From assembly GCF_002335805.1 (NCBI RefSeq), contig NZ_NISU01000003.1:156984-220983 (forward strand): 64,000 nt of DNA. Reading direction: 5' to 3'. The translations under genes and the position numbers were made by a program. Origin of the DNA: Bacillus sp. FJAT-45350. Its GTDB lineage: Bacteria; Bacillota; Bacilli; Bacillales; NISU01. Under the pieces are notes generated by a model. It was given only the letters and a program-made list of their open reading frames with translations, made no database searches and was not told the origin of the DNA. Position 1 is the stretch's first letter. Every line of letters starts with the position of its first letter. Positions 26,660 through 36,096 of the stretch are shown here, in pieces.

Positions 26660-26795
26660 AAAAGGGTGTTTCTTTCCTTATTTGAACTGTTTAATGCTTG
26701 TTTTAGCTATTTTTTATTGTTTTTTCTAGTGTATCATACGACAGTTTGTCTCAGGTATAAAATTATTATAGTTAGTGCTGATTGTTCAGTAAAGA

Positions 26796-27992
26796 CTATA
26801 ATAAACCAGATATTAATGTTGCTACACGCTCTTTCCCCCGGTGAAATAATGAACGTGATTCCAAATCTTTTACCGTTAATCTTTCTGAGATAGAAATATC
26901 GTAATCCATTTCTTGTTTCACTATTTGAATAAATTCTGGACCATACATTAGGCAATTAATTTCATGGTCGATATGAAAACTTCTCTTATCAAAATTCGCT
27001 GTTCCAATATCACATACTTGGTCATCGATTATTAACGCTTTGGCATGGTAAAACCCACGGTAATAACGGTAGATTTCACAACCAGATTCTAAAAGGTCTT
27101 GAAAATAAGGAAAGGCAGCCTCTTTCACTAAAGGGTGATCCCCTTTTTTCGGTACAATAATTCGAACAAAAATCCCTCTTTTTGCAGCACGAATTAACTC
27201 TCCCTGAATAGAAGTGCCAGGAATAAAGTAAGGCGTCCCAATTGTAATTGTTTGTTTTGCTTGTCTTATTAAATCGATAAACGTATCTTCTAAATACACT
27301 CCGTCTGTAGGGAGGATGCGTAATGGAACCTTCCCTTGTCTAAGCTTTGGAAAGTAACGTTCTGAACTTAGCTGCTGTTTTGCTCCAACCTTCCAGTCCT
27401 GAACAAATTGCTCTTGGATATCTTGAACACCGTCGCCGTCAAGCCTTAAATGATAATCTCTCCAATAACCAAATTTCGGATCACGTCCTAAATATTCGTC
27501 ACCAACGTTAAAACCACCGATGTAACCAATGTTGCCATCAACAATTGTAATTTTTCTATGGTTACGACGGTTTAATGTGAAGAAGATGTAAGGGAATTTA
27601 GCAGGGTGTGAAAAAGCAAATTGAACCCCGGCAGCTTGAAGCTCTTTTCTTTTTTTTCGACTTACCTGGCTGCCAATTCTATCGATCAATAGCCTTACTT
27701 CTAAACCTTCTTTTGCTTTGTCCATTAATAAATTTAAAAATTTAGTACTAATTGAATCTTCCTTTACGATGTAAAAGAGGACATGTATATGACTTGTTGC
27801 TTGTTTAATATCTTGAAACATGTTCTCAAAAAGTTGATCACCTGTTGGTAAAAATTTAACTGTTCCATATCTTGTTTCTTGAATTCTTTTCCTTGCTTCA
27901 TTTTTTTGTACTTTCATTCCTAGTTTGAAGTCTATTCTACACCATAGGACAATAAGTATTAGTATGGAGATGGTAATTAGTAAAGGTATCAT
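26796..27992 (-). CDS. cls: Cardiolipin synthase-type phospholipase D protein
   Basis: ATG at 27992 follows gggaggctccc, giving 398 residues that open directly with a hydrophobic anchor (MIPLLITISILILIVLW); an upstream in-frame ATG at 28073 is possible. Two HKD motifs are present: HRKITIVDGNIGYIGGFN and HAKALIIDDQVCDIGTANFD. Family members join two phosphatidylglycerols into cardiolipin at the membrane. Only one N-terminal hydrophobic segment is seen, like B. subtilis YwiE, which holds the same position. Confidence 0.88.
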   Translation of the reverse strand: MIPLLITISILILIVLWCRIDFKLGMKVQKNEARKRIQETRYGTVKFLPTGDQLFENMFQDIKQATSHIHVLFYIVKEDSISTKFLNLLMDKAKEGLEVRLLIDRIGSQVSRKKRKELQAAGVQFAFSHPAKFPYIFFTLNRRNHRKITIVDGNIGYIGGFNVGDEYLGRDPKFGYWRDYHLRLDGDGVQDIQEQFVQDWKVGAKQQLSSERYFPKLRQGKVPLRILPTDGVYLEDTFIDLIRQAKQTITIGTPYFIPGTSIQGELIRAAKRGIFVRIIVPKKGDHPLVKEAAFPYFQDLLESGCEIYRYYRGFYHAKALIIDDQVCDIGTANFDKRSFHIDHEINCLMYGPEFIQIVKQEMDYDISISERLTVKDLESRSLFHRGKERVATLISGLL

Positions 27993-28119
27993 GGGAGCCT
28001 CCCGAGCAAAAGTATTAGTAAATAGGATATCCAAAAATTTATTCTCTATGAGTTGTTGAAAGGGGCGAAACAATAAGACTAAAAAGAATATTTAGAAATT
28101 TTTAATAAAATTTATCGAC

Positions 28120-28153
28120 TGAATGCTCATTCATTGTACTTTTATGTTATAAT
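28120..28153 (+). promoter_or_regulatory. fadF promoter with FadR-like operator
   Basis: TGAATGCTCATTCA (28120-28133) is followed by an extended -10, TGTTATAAT (28145-28153). The operator covers the -35 position, as expected for a repressor. It differs from the fadH operator at 11219 only in one of the two central bases. Confidence 0.7.
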
Positions 28154-28236
28154 GTCATCAACTAAGCATTATCTCGTTTTAAAAAGTAGAGAAAACCTTA
28201 ATAAACAAACATAAAGGGGAAAAAGGAGTTGGTAAT

Positions 28237-30339
28237 GTGGAAGCGTTGTCATGGGTTAATCTAATTGCTTTCTTGCTTGTTGTTGGATATGCACTTTATT
28301 TATTCGTTAACTTAGTAAAAACTCGTTATGAGTACATCAAGTTAGGTAAGAAAGTTGATTTTGATCATACAATGAAAGAACGTCTCAATGAAGTACTAGT
28401 CAATGTATTCGGTCAAAAGAAGTTAATGAAAGATAAAAAAAGTGGCGCTATTCACGTCATGTTTTTCTACGGGTTTTTACTCGTACAGTTTAGTGCCATT
28501 GATGTAATTTGGAAGGGACTAGCGGTAGGCTCTCATTTACCATTAGGACCTATCTATCCTTTCTTTACGTTATTCCAAGAGATTGTTGTATTAATGATTT
28601 TAGTAGCGGTTGTATGGGCATTCCATCGTCGTTACATTGAAAAGTTAGTTCGCTTAAAGCGTGGTTGGAAATCAGGGCTTGTTCTTGTATTTATTGGTGG
28701 GCTAATGGTTTCAAAGCTATTTGCAAAAGGGCTAGAAAAAGTTTGGTTAGACAAACCATTAACGGGATTTGAGCCAATTGCTTCAGCTATCGCTTCTGTT
28801 TTAGGAGGCATTGGGCCAACTGCAGCAGCTGCTGGATTCTTCGTATTCTGGTGGGCTCACTTATTATTCTTACTAATCTTCTTAGTATATATTCCACAAT
28901 CAAAGCATGCTCACTTAATTGCTGGACCTGCGAACGTATTTGTTGGACGAACTCATAGAGTAGGACAACTTTCTTCAATAGATTTTGAAGATGAGAGCCA
29001 AGAGAAGTTTGGTAATAATATGATAGAAGATTTCAATCATAAGCAACTTTTAGATTTATATGCCTGTGTTGAATGTGGGCGCTGTACGAATGTGTGTCCG
29101 GCTGCAGGAACAGGAAAAATGCTATCACCAATGGATTTAATCGTAAAAATGCGTGACCATTTAACTGAAAAGGGAGCTGTCGTTACGTCCCGCTCTCCGT
29201 GGTTACCTACATTCGCATTTAATAATACAAAAGGAAACCAATTAGCGATGCAGTCAGCTGCAAACCAAGAAGTAGCTGCAGGCTATGACGTAAGCTTAAT
29301 TGGAGATGTCATCACAGAAGAAGAAATTTGGGCTTGTACAACTTGTCGTAACTGTGAAGACCAATGTCCAGTTATGAACGAGCACGTAGATAAAATTATC
29401 GACATGAGACGTTATCTAGTTCTAACGGAAGGGAAAATGGATGCTGAAGCTCAACGTGCGATTACAAACATTGAGCGTCAAGGGAATCCATGGGGTATCA
29501 ACCGTAAGGAACGTGAAAAGTGGCGTGAAGGCCGTGAAGATATTAACGTACCAACAGTGAAGGAAGTAGAAAAAGCAGGAGAAGAGTTTGAGTACTTATT
29601 CTTTGTTGGTTCAATGGGGTCATATGATAAGCGAAGCCAGAAAATTGCTCAATCATTAGCAAAAGTATTAAATGAAGCTGGTGTGAAGTTTGCGATTATT
29701 GGTAGTAAGGAAAAGAACTCAGGAGATACACCAAGACGAATTGGTAATGAGTTCTTATTCCAAGAACTAGCTAATGCAAACATTGAATTATTCCAAAAGC
29801 ATAATGTGAAGAAAATCGTTACGATTGATCCACATGCTTATAATACGTTTAAAAATGAGTATCCAGAGTTTGGACTTGAAGGTGTGGAAGTATACCATCA
29901 CACAGAATTACTATTTGAACTACTTCAGCAAGGTAAAATTAAGCCTGAACTTGAAGTAAATGAAACAATCGTATTCCATGATTCTTGTTATCTAGGACGT
30001 TATAATGACGTCTATGATGCACCACGTGAAATCTTAAAAGCAATTCCAGGTGTGCAGGTTGTTGAGATGGAACGTAATCGTGAAGAAGGAATGTGCTGTG
30101 GTGCAGGTGGCGGAATGATGTGGATGGAAGAAGATGCAGGCCAACGTGTGAATGTGGCAAGAACTGAGCAAGCTCTTGAAGTTCAACCATCTGTTATCGG
30201 AAGTGGCTGTCCTTACTGTTTAACAATGTTAAGTGATGGAACAAAGGCAAAAGAAGTAGATGAAACAGTGCAAACACTTGATATCGTAGAAATTTTAGAA
30301 AAATCACTTAAAATAAAGGAACAAGAAGAAGCAGTGTAG
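28237..30339 (+). CDS. fadF: FadF-type membrane iron-sulfur oxidoreductase
   Basis: 700 residues with GTG start and aaaaggag site. About six N-terminal membrane segments (to about 225) are followed by two 4Fe-4S ferredoxin motifs (CVECGRCTNVCP, CTTCRNCEDQCP) and two CCG-type domains (DSCYLGRYN, MCCGAGGG, GSGCPYC). In Bacillus FadF is thought to pass electrons from acyl-CoA dehydrogenases/ETF to the quinone pool during fatty-acid oxidation. Position next to acyl-CoA genes and the FadR-like operator support this. Confidence 0.92.
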   Translation: MEALSWVNLIAFLLVVGYALYLFVNLVKTRYEYIKLGKKVDFDHTMKERLNEVLVNVFGQKKLMKDKKSGAIHVMFFYGFLLVQFSAIDVIWKGLAVGSHLPLGPIYPFFTLFQEIVVLMILVAVVWAFHRRYIEKLVRLKRGWKSGLVLVFIGGLMVSKLFAKGLEKVWLDKPLTGFEPIASAIASVLGGIGPTAAAAGFFVFWWAHLLFLLIFLVYIPQSKHAHLIAGPANVFVGRTHRVGQLSSIDFEDESQEKFGNNMIEDFNHKQLLDLYACVECGRCTNVCPAAGTGKMLSPMDLIVKMRDHLTEKGAVVTSRSPWLPTFAFNNTKGNQLAMQSAANQEVAAGYDVSLIGDVITEEEIWACTTCRNCEDQCPVMNEHVDKIIDMRRYLVLTEGKMDAEAQRAITNIERQGNPWGINRKEREKWREGREDINVPTVKEVEKAGEEFEYLFFVGSMGSYDKRSQKIAQSLAKVLNEAGVKFAIIGSKEKNSGDTPRRIGNEFLFQELANANIELFQKHNVKKIVTIDPHAYNTFKNEYPEFGLEGVEVYHHTELLFELLQQGKIKPELEVNETIVFHDSCYLGRYNDVYDAPREILKAIPGVQVVEMERNREEGMCCGAGGGMMWMEEDAGQRVNVARTEQALEVQPSVIGSGCPYCLTMLSDGTKAKEVDETVQTLDIVEILEKSLKIKEQEEAV

Positions 30340-30347
30340 AATAGAAT

Positions 30348-30379
30348 AATTATGAATTACGAGTTATGGGTTATGAATT
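30348..30379. repeat. Solo 32-nt heptamer arm after fadF
   Basis: AATT + ATGAATT + ACGAGTT + ATGGGTT + ATGAATT, starting 9 bases after the fadF stop. No inverted partner was found before the thiolase gene; a less regular AATT-rich tail follows to 30400. Confidence 0.8.
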
Positions 30380-30451
30380 TGAAATTGCAAATTAAAATTC
30401 AAAGTCTAACTTTATAAAGATTTAGTTATTTATTTTGAAGGTATGAAATAA

Positions 30452-30487
30452 TAGTTTTATAGGGGCTAGGTTAGCCTCTATAAAACT
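30452..30487 (+). terminator. Hairpin after fadF
   Basis: AGTTTTATAG.GGCTA pairs with TAGCC.CTATAAAACT. The stem is strong but no T tract follows, so it may be a weak terminator or an mRNA-stabilising end. Confidence 0.55.
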
Positions 30488-30558
30488 TATAAAATTGTAA
30501 GCGTGTACAATCTATTTTCGTAATTATTTGAAGAGATTGTTTTTTTAAGATAGTAATC

Positions 30559-30576
30559 TGAGCGAGCGTTCGGTCG
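30559..30576. promoter_or_regulatory. TetR-type operator candidate before the thiolase operon
   Basis: TGAGCGAGCGTTCGGTCG contains the near-palindrome CGAGCG-TT-CGGTCG, GC-rich in AT-rich surroundings and 50 bases before the thiolase start. The layout (6-bp half-sites, 2-bp centre) is the same as in the fadF and fadH operators but the sequence differs. The TetR protein encoded at 35420 in the same gene cluster is a likely ligand (inference). Confidence 0.55.
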
Positions 30577-30625
30577 AAAAGATTGAATTTTCGTTACATA
30601 CATAACCAATAAGGAGGTTTTACCA

Positions 30626-31801
30626 TTGAAAACAGTAATTGTTAGTGGAGCAAGAACACCTTTTGGAAAATTTGGAGGTAGCTTAAGTTCTTTAAAAGCA
30701 GCAGAGCTTGGTGGAGTTGCGATTAAAGGTGCTCTAGAACGTGCTGGTGTTAAAGGAGAAGAGGTAAACGAGCTAATTATGGGTAATGTGCTACAAGGGG
30801 GACAAGGACAAATCCCTTCTAGGCAAGCTAGCCAATATGCAGGTCTGCCTTGGAGCGTACATACAGAAACAATAAATAAGGTCTGTGCTTCCGGTATGAG
30901 AAGTATTACGATGGCGGACCAAATTATTCGTGCAGGGGACGGAGAAGTTATCGTCGCTGGTGGAATGGAGTCTATGAGTAATGCACCTTACTTTTTACCA
31001 AAGGCACGTACAGGTCTGCGGATGGGTGACGGACAAATCATTGATTTAATGGTTCATGATGGACTGACTTGTTCATTTAACAAGGTTCATATGGGTACGT
31101 ATGGGAATGACACAGCAAAAGAATATGGGATTTCAAGAGAAGAGCAGGACGAGTGGGCGTACAGAAGTCACAAGCTAGCAGCAGAAGCAATTGAAAAAGG
31201 ACTATTCTCAGAAGAAATTGTCAATGTAGAAGTACCACAACGTAAGGGCGAGCCTGTTGTAGTTAATCAAGATGAGTCACCTAGAAGTGATACTTCAGTG
31301 GGATCATTAGCAAAGCTTAAATCTGTATTTTCTAAGGATGGAACAATTACTGCCGGGAATGCACCAGGGGTAAATGACGGTGCAGCAGCACTTGTTTTAA
31401 TGAGTGATGAAAGGGCAAAGAAAGAGGGGAAAACACCTCTAGCAACGATCATCGGCCATACAGCTTTAGCGATACCAGCAGAAGAGTTTCCTAAAACACC
31501 AGGTCTAGTAATCAACCAATTACTAGAGAAGACAGGAAAAACACTTGAAGACATTGACTTATTTGAAGTAAATGAAGCCTTCTCTGCAGTCGCATTAACA
31601 AGTGGGAAAATCGCAAACCTTGACCCAGAGAAAGTAAATGTAAACGGTGGTGCAGTTGCTCTTGGTCATCCAATTGGAGCGAGCGGAACACGCATCATTC
31701 TAACACTCGCCTATGAGCTAAAACGTCGAGGAGGCGGCATCGGAATCGCATCCATCTGCAGCGGCGGAGGTCAAGGCGATGCGGTGATGATCGAAGTTTA
31801 G
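30626..31801 (+). CDS. Acetyl-CoA acetyltransferase (thiolase)
   Basis: 391 residues, TTG start 8 bases after aaggagg. Catalytic residues are visible: Cys in [11 protein letters not shown] (near 88), His in [14 protein letters not shown] (near 348) and Cys in [10 protein letters not shown] (near 378). It cleaves or condenses acetoacetyl-CoA/3-ketoacyl-CoA. It is the first gene of a cluster with 3-hydroxyacyl-CoA dehydrogenase and two acyl-CoA dehydrogenases, similar to the mmgABC set of B. subtilis. Confidence 0.95.
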   Translation: MKTVIVSGARTPFGKFGGSLSSLKAAELGGVAIKGALERAGVKGEEVNELIMGNVLQGGQGQIPSRQASQYAGLPWSVHTETINKVCASGMRSITMADQIIRAGDGEVIVAGGMESMSNAPYFLPKARTGLRMGDGQIIDLMVHDGLTCSFNKVHMGTYGNDTAKEYGISREEQDEWAYRSHKLAAEAIEKGLFSEEIVNVEVPQRKGEPVVVNQDESPRSDTSVGSLAKLKSVFSKDGTITAGNAPGVNDGAAALVLMSDERAKKEGKTPLATIIGHTALAIPAEEFPKTPGLVINQLLEKTGKTLEDIDLFEVNEAFSAVALTSGKIANLDPEKVNVNGGAVALGHPIGASGTRIILTLAYELKRRGGGIGIASICSGGGQGDAVMIEV

Positions 31802-31805
31802 TGGA

Positions 31806-31902
31806 AATTATGAGTTATAAGTTATGAGTTATGAATTGAAAAACATCGTAGAAATACACAAGAGGTCTTTAATTCATAAATCATAATTCAGAATTAATAA
31901 TT
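31806..31902. repeat. Paired heptamer-arm element, copy 2 (after thiolase gene)
   Basis: Left arm 31806-31837 and right arm 31871-31902 are each 32 nt and AATT-bounded, and match as inverted repeats at about 26/32. The core is only 33 bp with no internal hairpin. It lies inside the operon between thiolase and dehydrogenase genes, so it must be transcribed. Confidence 0.85.
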
Positions 31903-31923
31903 AAAAAAATGGGGGTTTTATAT

Positions 31924-32775
31924 ATGAGTATTCAAACGGTATTAGTTATTGGTGCAGGTCAGATGGGATCGGGGATTGCTCAAGTAAATGCAATGGCAGG
32001 TTTTGATGTGTATTTACATGACTTAAAGGAAGAGTATGTTGAGCGTGGGATGAACACGATTAAGAAAAACCTTGACCGTCAAGTTCAAAAGGAGCGTATG
32101 ACAGGAGAAGAACGAGATGAAGTTTTGAGTCGTTTAACACCTTCTACAGATTTAAATAATGCGTCAAAGGTAGACATCGTGATTGAAGCAGCGATTGAAA
32201 ATATGGAAATTAAATCAAAACTATTTGCTGACTTAGACAAAATTGCTCCAGAGCATGCAATTTTAGCAACAAATACATCTTCATTACCTATTACAGAAAT
32301 TGCAGCGGCAACAAATCGTCCTGAAAAAGTAATCGGTATGCACTTTATGAATCCGGTGCCTGTAATGAAGCTTGTAGAAATCATTCGTGGGTTAGCAACA
32401 AGTGATGAAGTGTATCAAACCATCGAAGACATGTCGAAAAAACTAGATAAAATTCCAGTAGAGGTAAATGACTTCCCAGGCTTCGTTTCTAACCGTATCT
32501 TAATGCCAATGATTAATGAAGCAATCTACACAGTCTATGAAGGAGTAGCAACTCCAGAAGCAGTAGATGAAGTAATGAAGTTAGGGATGAATCATCCAAT
32601 GGGGCCATTAACGCTAGCAGACTTTATTGGGTTGGATACGTGTTTATATATTATGGAAACATTACATGATGGCTTCGGTGATGATAAATACCGCCCTTGT
32701 CCATTACTTAGAAAATACGTTAAAGCAGGTTGGTTAGGTAAGAAGACAGGAAGAGGTTTCTATCAATATAACTAA
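31924..32775 (+). CDS. 3-hydroxybutyryl-CoA dehydrogenase
   Basis: ATG at 31924 is preferred over one five codons earlier, which would overlap the gggggtt site. The 283 residues carry an NAD Rossmann motif [16 protein letters not shown], the catalytic region [13 protein letters not shown] with [13 protein letters not shown], and a C-terminal dimer domain ([18 protein letters not shown]). It oxidises or reduces 3-hydroxyacyl-CoA with NAD(H). MmgB/Hbd type. Confidence 0.95.
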   Translation: MSIQTVLVIGAGQMGSGIAQVNAMAGFDVYLHDLKEEYVERGMNTIKKNLDRQVQKERMTGEERDEVLSRLTPSTDLNNASKVDIVIEAAIENMEIKSKLFADLDKIAPEHAILATNTSSLPITEIAAATNRPEKVIGMHFMNPVPVMKLVEIIRGLATSDEVYQTIEDMSKKLDKIPVEVNDFPGFVSNRILMPMINEAIYTVYEGVATPEAVDEVMKLGMNHPMGPLTLADFIGLDTCLYIMETLHDGFGDDKYRPCPLLRKYVKAGWLGKKTGRGFYQYN

Positions 32776-32799
32776 CAAGAATGTAATGGAGTGAAGACT

Positions 32800-33942
32800 A
32801 TGAATCTATTATTTACAGAAGAACAAGAAATGATGCGAAAAATGGTTCGTGATTTTGCTAATGAGCAAATTGCACCTTTTATAGAGGAAATGGAAGAGAA
32901 CGATACATTTCCACGGGGAATTGTTGACCAAATGGGTGAACTAGGGCTGATGGGTGTTCCAATATCCGAGCAATATGGTGGAGCAGAGATGGACTTTACC
33001 TCATATATCATTGCAATTAATGAGTTATCAAAAGTAAGCGCAACAGTTGGGGTTATTCTATCAGTTCATACATCTGTCGGAACAAATCCAATCCTTTACT
33101 TTGGTACGGAAGAACAAAAGCAAAAGTACGTTCCTAAATTAGCTTCAGGTCAGTTTCTAGGGGCGTTTGGCTTAACAGAACCAAGTGCAGGGTCGGATGC
33201 AGGTAGCCTACGTACATCTGCAGTAAAATCCGGTAACCATTACATCTTAAATGGAACAAAAGTATTCATTACAAATGCAGGAGAGGCAGACACGTACATT
33301 GTCTTCGCTTCAACAAATCCAGAAGCAGGATCAAAAGGGATATCTGCATTTATCGTTGAAAAGGACACACCAGGATTTTCAGTTGGAAAAAAAGAGAAAA
33401 AGATGGGACTGCACGGTTCAAATACATCAGAGCTTATTTTTGACAATGCAAAAGTGCCAGTTGAGAATCTTCTTGGAGAAGAAGGAGAAGGCTTTAAGAT
33501 TGCAATGGCAAACCTGGATATAGGTAGAATCGGCATTGCAGCACAGGCGCTTGGTATAGCAGAAGCTGCATTAGAGGCTGCAACGGACTATGCAAAAGAA
33601 CGTAAGCAATTTGGTCGCTCAATTGGTGCACAGCAAGGAATTGCATTTAAGCTAGCGGATATGGCAACAAAAGTAGAAGCTGCAAAACTTTTAACTTATA
33701 ATGCAGCAAGCTTACGACAACAAGGATTAAGCTGTGGAAAAGAAGCATCAATGGCAAAGCTGTTTGCATCTCGAACAGCTGTTGAAGTAGCAACGGAAGC
33801 AATTCAAGTCTTTGGGGGCTACGGCTATACGAAGGACTATCCAGTTGAACGCTACTTCCGCGATGCGAAAGTGTGTGAAATCTATGAAGGAACAAGCGAA
33901 ATTCAACGCATTGTTATCAATAAATCGCTACTAGGTAATTAG
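32800..33942 (+). CDS. Acyl-CoA dehydrogenase, first copy
   Basis: 380 residues from ATG 32800, 6 bases after ggagtg. Motifs: substrate/FAD region GAFGLTEPSAGSDA, FITNAGEAD, and C-terminal [19 protein letters not shown] with the likely catalytic glutamate in IYEGTSEIQR. It is a short-chain acyl-CoA dehydrogenase that passes electrons to ETF. It starts 24 bases after the preceding stop. About two thirds or more of its residues appear identical to the next copy, indicating duplication. Confidence 0.95.
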   Translation: MNLLFTEEQEMMRKMVRDFANEQIAPFIEEMEENDTFPRGIVDQMGELGLMGVPISEQYGGAEMDFTSYIIAINELSKVSATVGVILSVHTSVGTNPILYFGTEEQKQKYVPKLASGQFLGAFGLTEPSAGSDAGSLRTSAVKSGNHYILNGTKVFITNAGEADTYIVFASTNPEAGSKGISAFIVEKDTPGFSVGKKEKKMGLHGSNTSELIFDNAKVPVENLLGEEGEGFKIAMANLDIGRIGIAAQALGIAEAALEAATDYAKERKQFGRSIGAQQGIAFKLADMATKVEAAKLLTYNAASLRQQGLSCGKEASMAKLFASRTAVEVATEAIQVFGGYGYTKDYPVERYFRDAKVCEIYEGTSEIQRIVINKSLLGN

Positions 33943-34161
33943 AAAAGGGTGGTTTACACCTTCTCTTATTACCAAGTTCAAATAGCAAAGCCGCTGTATG
34001 ATTTTAAAGTTTACTATGAGTGTTTCTCCCATAGTAGACGCGCCGTGAGCGGAGTCTTGCCAACGTAGAGAAGCCCGCGAAAGTTTCAAAGCAGAATTGG
34101 ACACAGTTACCTTTTGTAGTTACAAACAAATCTAGCAATTATTAAAAAGGAGAGATTATAG
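33943..34161. other. Structured spacer between the two acyl-CoA dehydrogenase genes
   Basis: A 219-bp gene-free stretch with hairpins AAGGGTG/ACACCTT (33948-33965) and TACTATG/CATAGTA (34011-34037), then a GC-richer block (cgcgccgtgagcggagtcttgcc, about 34040-34063) resembling the interior at 24618-24641. No promoter stands out. Confidence 0.5.
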
Positions 34162-35304
34162 ATGAATTTCGGATTAACAGAAGAACAACAAATGATTAGA
34201 AAAATGGTAAGAGATTTTGCAAAGAATGAAGTAGCGCCTACAGCAGAAGAGCGTGATGAAGAAGAGCGTTTTGATAGAGCTATCTTTGACCAAATGGCTG
34301 AGCTTGGCTTAACAGGTATTCCGTGGCCAGAAGAGTACGGTGGAATTGGTGGGGACTATGTGAGCTATTGTATAGCGGTAGAAGAACTATCTCGAGTGTG
34401 TGGATCTACAGGTGTAACGTTATCTGCTCACCTTTCTCTGGCAAGCTGGCCTATTTATAAATTCGGTACAGAAGAGCAAAAGCAAACTCACCTTCGTGCA
34501 TTAGCAGAAGGAACGAAAATTGGTGCCTATGGACTTACAGAGCCAGGCGCAGGTTCGGACGTTGCTAATATGAAAACAACAGCAAAAGTAGATGGGGATG
34601 ACTACATCTTAAATGGTTCGAAAATTTTTATAACAAACGGTGGAGTAGCAGATATCTATGTTGTATTTGCAGTGACAGACGCAGAGAAGCGCCATAAAGG
34701 TGTAACGGCATTTATCGTAGAAAGTGATATGCCAGGATTTTCTGTAGGGAAAAAGGAAAAGAAATTAGGAATTCGTTCATCACCTACAACTGAGATTATT
34801 TTTGAAGATGTTCGTGTACCTAAGGCAAATGTTCTTGGTAAAGAAGGAGAAGGCTTTAAGATTGCGATGATGACTCTTGATGGTGGTCGTAATGGTATCG
34901 CGGCACAAGCATTAGGAATTGCACAAGGGGCACTTGATGCTGCAGTTGACTATGCAAAAGAGCGTAAGCAGTTTGGTAAATCAATTGGTGCTCAGCAAGG
35001 GATTGCGTTTAAGTTAGCTGATATGGCAACGAAGATTGAAGCATCTCGACTACTGACGTACCAAGCTGCATGGAATGAAAGCCAAGGCATCCCTTATGGG
35101 AAAGAATCAGCGATGTCAAAATTATTTGCTGGTGATACAGCAATGGAAGTAACAATTGAAGCGGTTCAAGTCTTTGGAGGCTATGGCTATACGAAGGATT
35201 ATCCAGTAGAGCGTTATATGCGTGATGCGAAAATCACACAAATTTATGAAGGTACAAATGAGATTCAACGTCTAGTAATTTCAAAAATGTTATTAGCAGA
35301 TTAA
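34162..35304 (+). CDS. Acyl-CoA dehydrogenase, second copy
   Basis: 380 residues, the same length as the preceding copy and closely similar over the whole length ([43 protein letters not shown]). An aaaaaggagag site lies 9 bases before ATG. The copies differ most near residues 70-110 and 330, where acyl-chain preference is set, so they may handle different chain types, for example straight against branched C4-C5 (inference). Confidence 0.95.
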   Translation: MNFGLTEEQQMIRKMVRDFAKNEVAPTAEERDEEERFDRAIFDQMAELGLTGIPWPEEYGGIGGDYVSYCIAVEELSRVCGSTGVTLSAHLSLASWPIYKFGTEEQKQTHLRALAEGTKIGAYGLTEPGAGSDVANMKTTAKVDGDDYILNGSKIFITNGGVADIYVVFAVTDAEKRHKGVTAFIVESDMPGFSVGKKEKKLGIRSSPTTEIIFEDVRVPKANVLGKEGEGFKIAMMTLDGGRNGIAAQALGIAQGALDAAVDYAKERKQFGKSIGAQQGIAFKLADMATKIEASRLLTYQAAWNESQGIPYGKESAMSKLFAGDTAMEVTIEAVQVFGGYGYTKDYPVERYMRDAKITQIYEGTNEIQRLVISKMLLAD

Positions 35305-35317
35305 GAGAGTTGGTTTA

Positions 35318-35392
35318 CAATAGTAGGAAGAGGCTATTTTTTGATTTTTCTTAAAATTACCTTTAGGAAAACTCAAATAGTCTCTACTATTG
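35318..35392 (+). other. Long imperfect stem-loop before the TetR gene
   Basis: CAATAGTAG (35318-35326) pairs with CTACTATTG (35384-35392), and inside it GAGGCTATTT.TTGA pairs with TCAAATAG.CTC. Together they form a 75-nt structure in the operon between acyl-CoA dehydrogenase and tetR. No T tract follows, so processing or translational control is as likely as termination. Confidence 0.6.
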
Positions 35393-35419
35393 AATCTATG
35401 ACAGGGGAGAGGGATAACT

Positions 35420-36061
35420 TTGTTGAACAAAAAGAAGGTTCCTTCAATGGTCAAAGACCAACAACTCATAAAAAAACGTCGAGAGCAAATGGTCAAAGGC
35501 GCAGTGAACTTATTTAAAGAAAAAGGGTTTCATCGAACGACAACGAGAGAAATAGCAAAAGAATCAGGCTTTAGCATTGGTACTTTATATGAATATATTG
35601 GTTCGAAAGAAGATGTACTTTACCTTGTATGTGATGCGATTTACGAGGAAGTACGTGACCGCTTAAAACAATATCTAGAGATGGAAGATACATCAGGCAT
35701 AGACAGATTGAAATTAGCAATTGCATCCTACTTTAAAGTGATTGATGAGATGCAGGATGAAGTTCTTGTTATGTATCAGGAAGCGAAATCGTTACCGAAA
35801 GAAGCGCTTCCGTATGTATTGCAAAAGGAAATTGAAATGACAGTGATGATTGAGAAAATCATTAAAGACTGTGTGGAAGCAAAGCTACTAAATCTTTCAG
35901 AACAAGAGACGAAGATGCTCGCGCATAACATCCTTGTTCAAGGACATATGTGGACGTTCCGACGATGGGCACTTCAAAAGCTTTATACAATTGAGGAATA
36001 TACTGAAATTCAACTAAAACAAATGCTCCTAGGAATTGTTCAGAATGAAGAGGACAGATAA
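35420..36061 (+). CDS. TetR/AcrR-family regulator
   Basis: 213 residues from TTG 35420 (ggggagaggg upstream); ATG at 35447 is an alternative with gaagg before it. The N-terminal helix-turn-helix reads [42 protein letters not shown]; the C-terminal domain would bind a ligand, plausibly an acyl-CoA given the neighbours. It lies between acyl-CoA dehydrogenase and icmF on the same strand and probably represses this operon (inference). Confidence 0.9.
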   Translation: MLNKKKVPSMVKDQQLIKKRREQMVKGAVNLFKEKGFHRTTTREIAKESGFSIGTLYEYIGSKEDVLYLVCDAIYEEVRDRLKQYLEMEDTSGIDRLKLAIASYFKVIDEMQDEVLVMYQEAKSLPKEALPYVLQKEIEMTVMIEKIIKDCVEAKLLNLSEQETKMLAHNILVQGHMWTFRRWALQKLYTIEEYTEIQLKQMLLGIVQNEEDR

Positions 36062-36096
36062 TATCTAGTGAGGATCGACTAAGAGGAGGAATGAAG

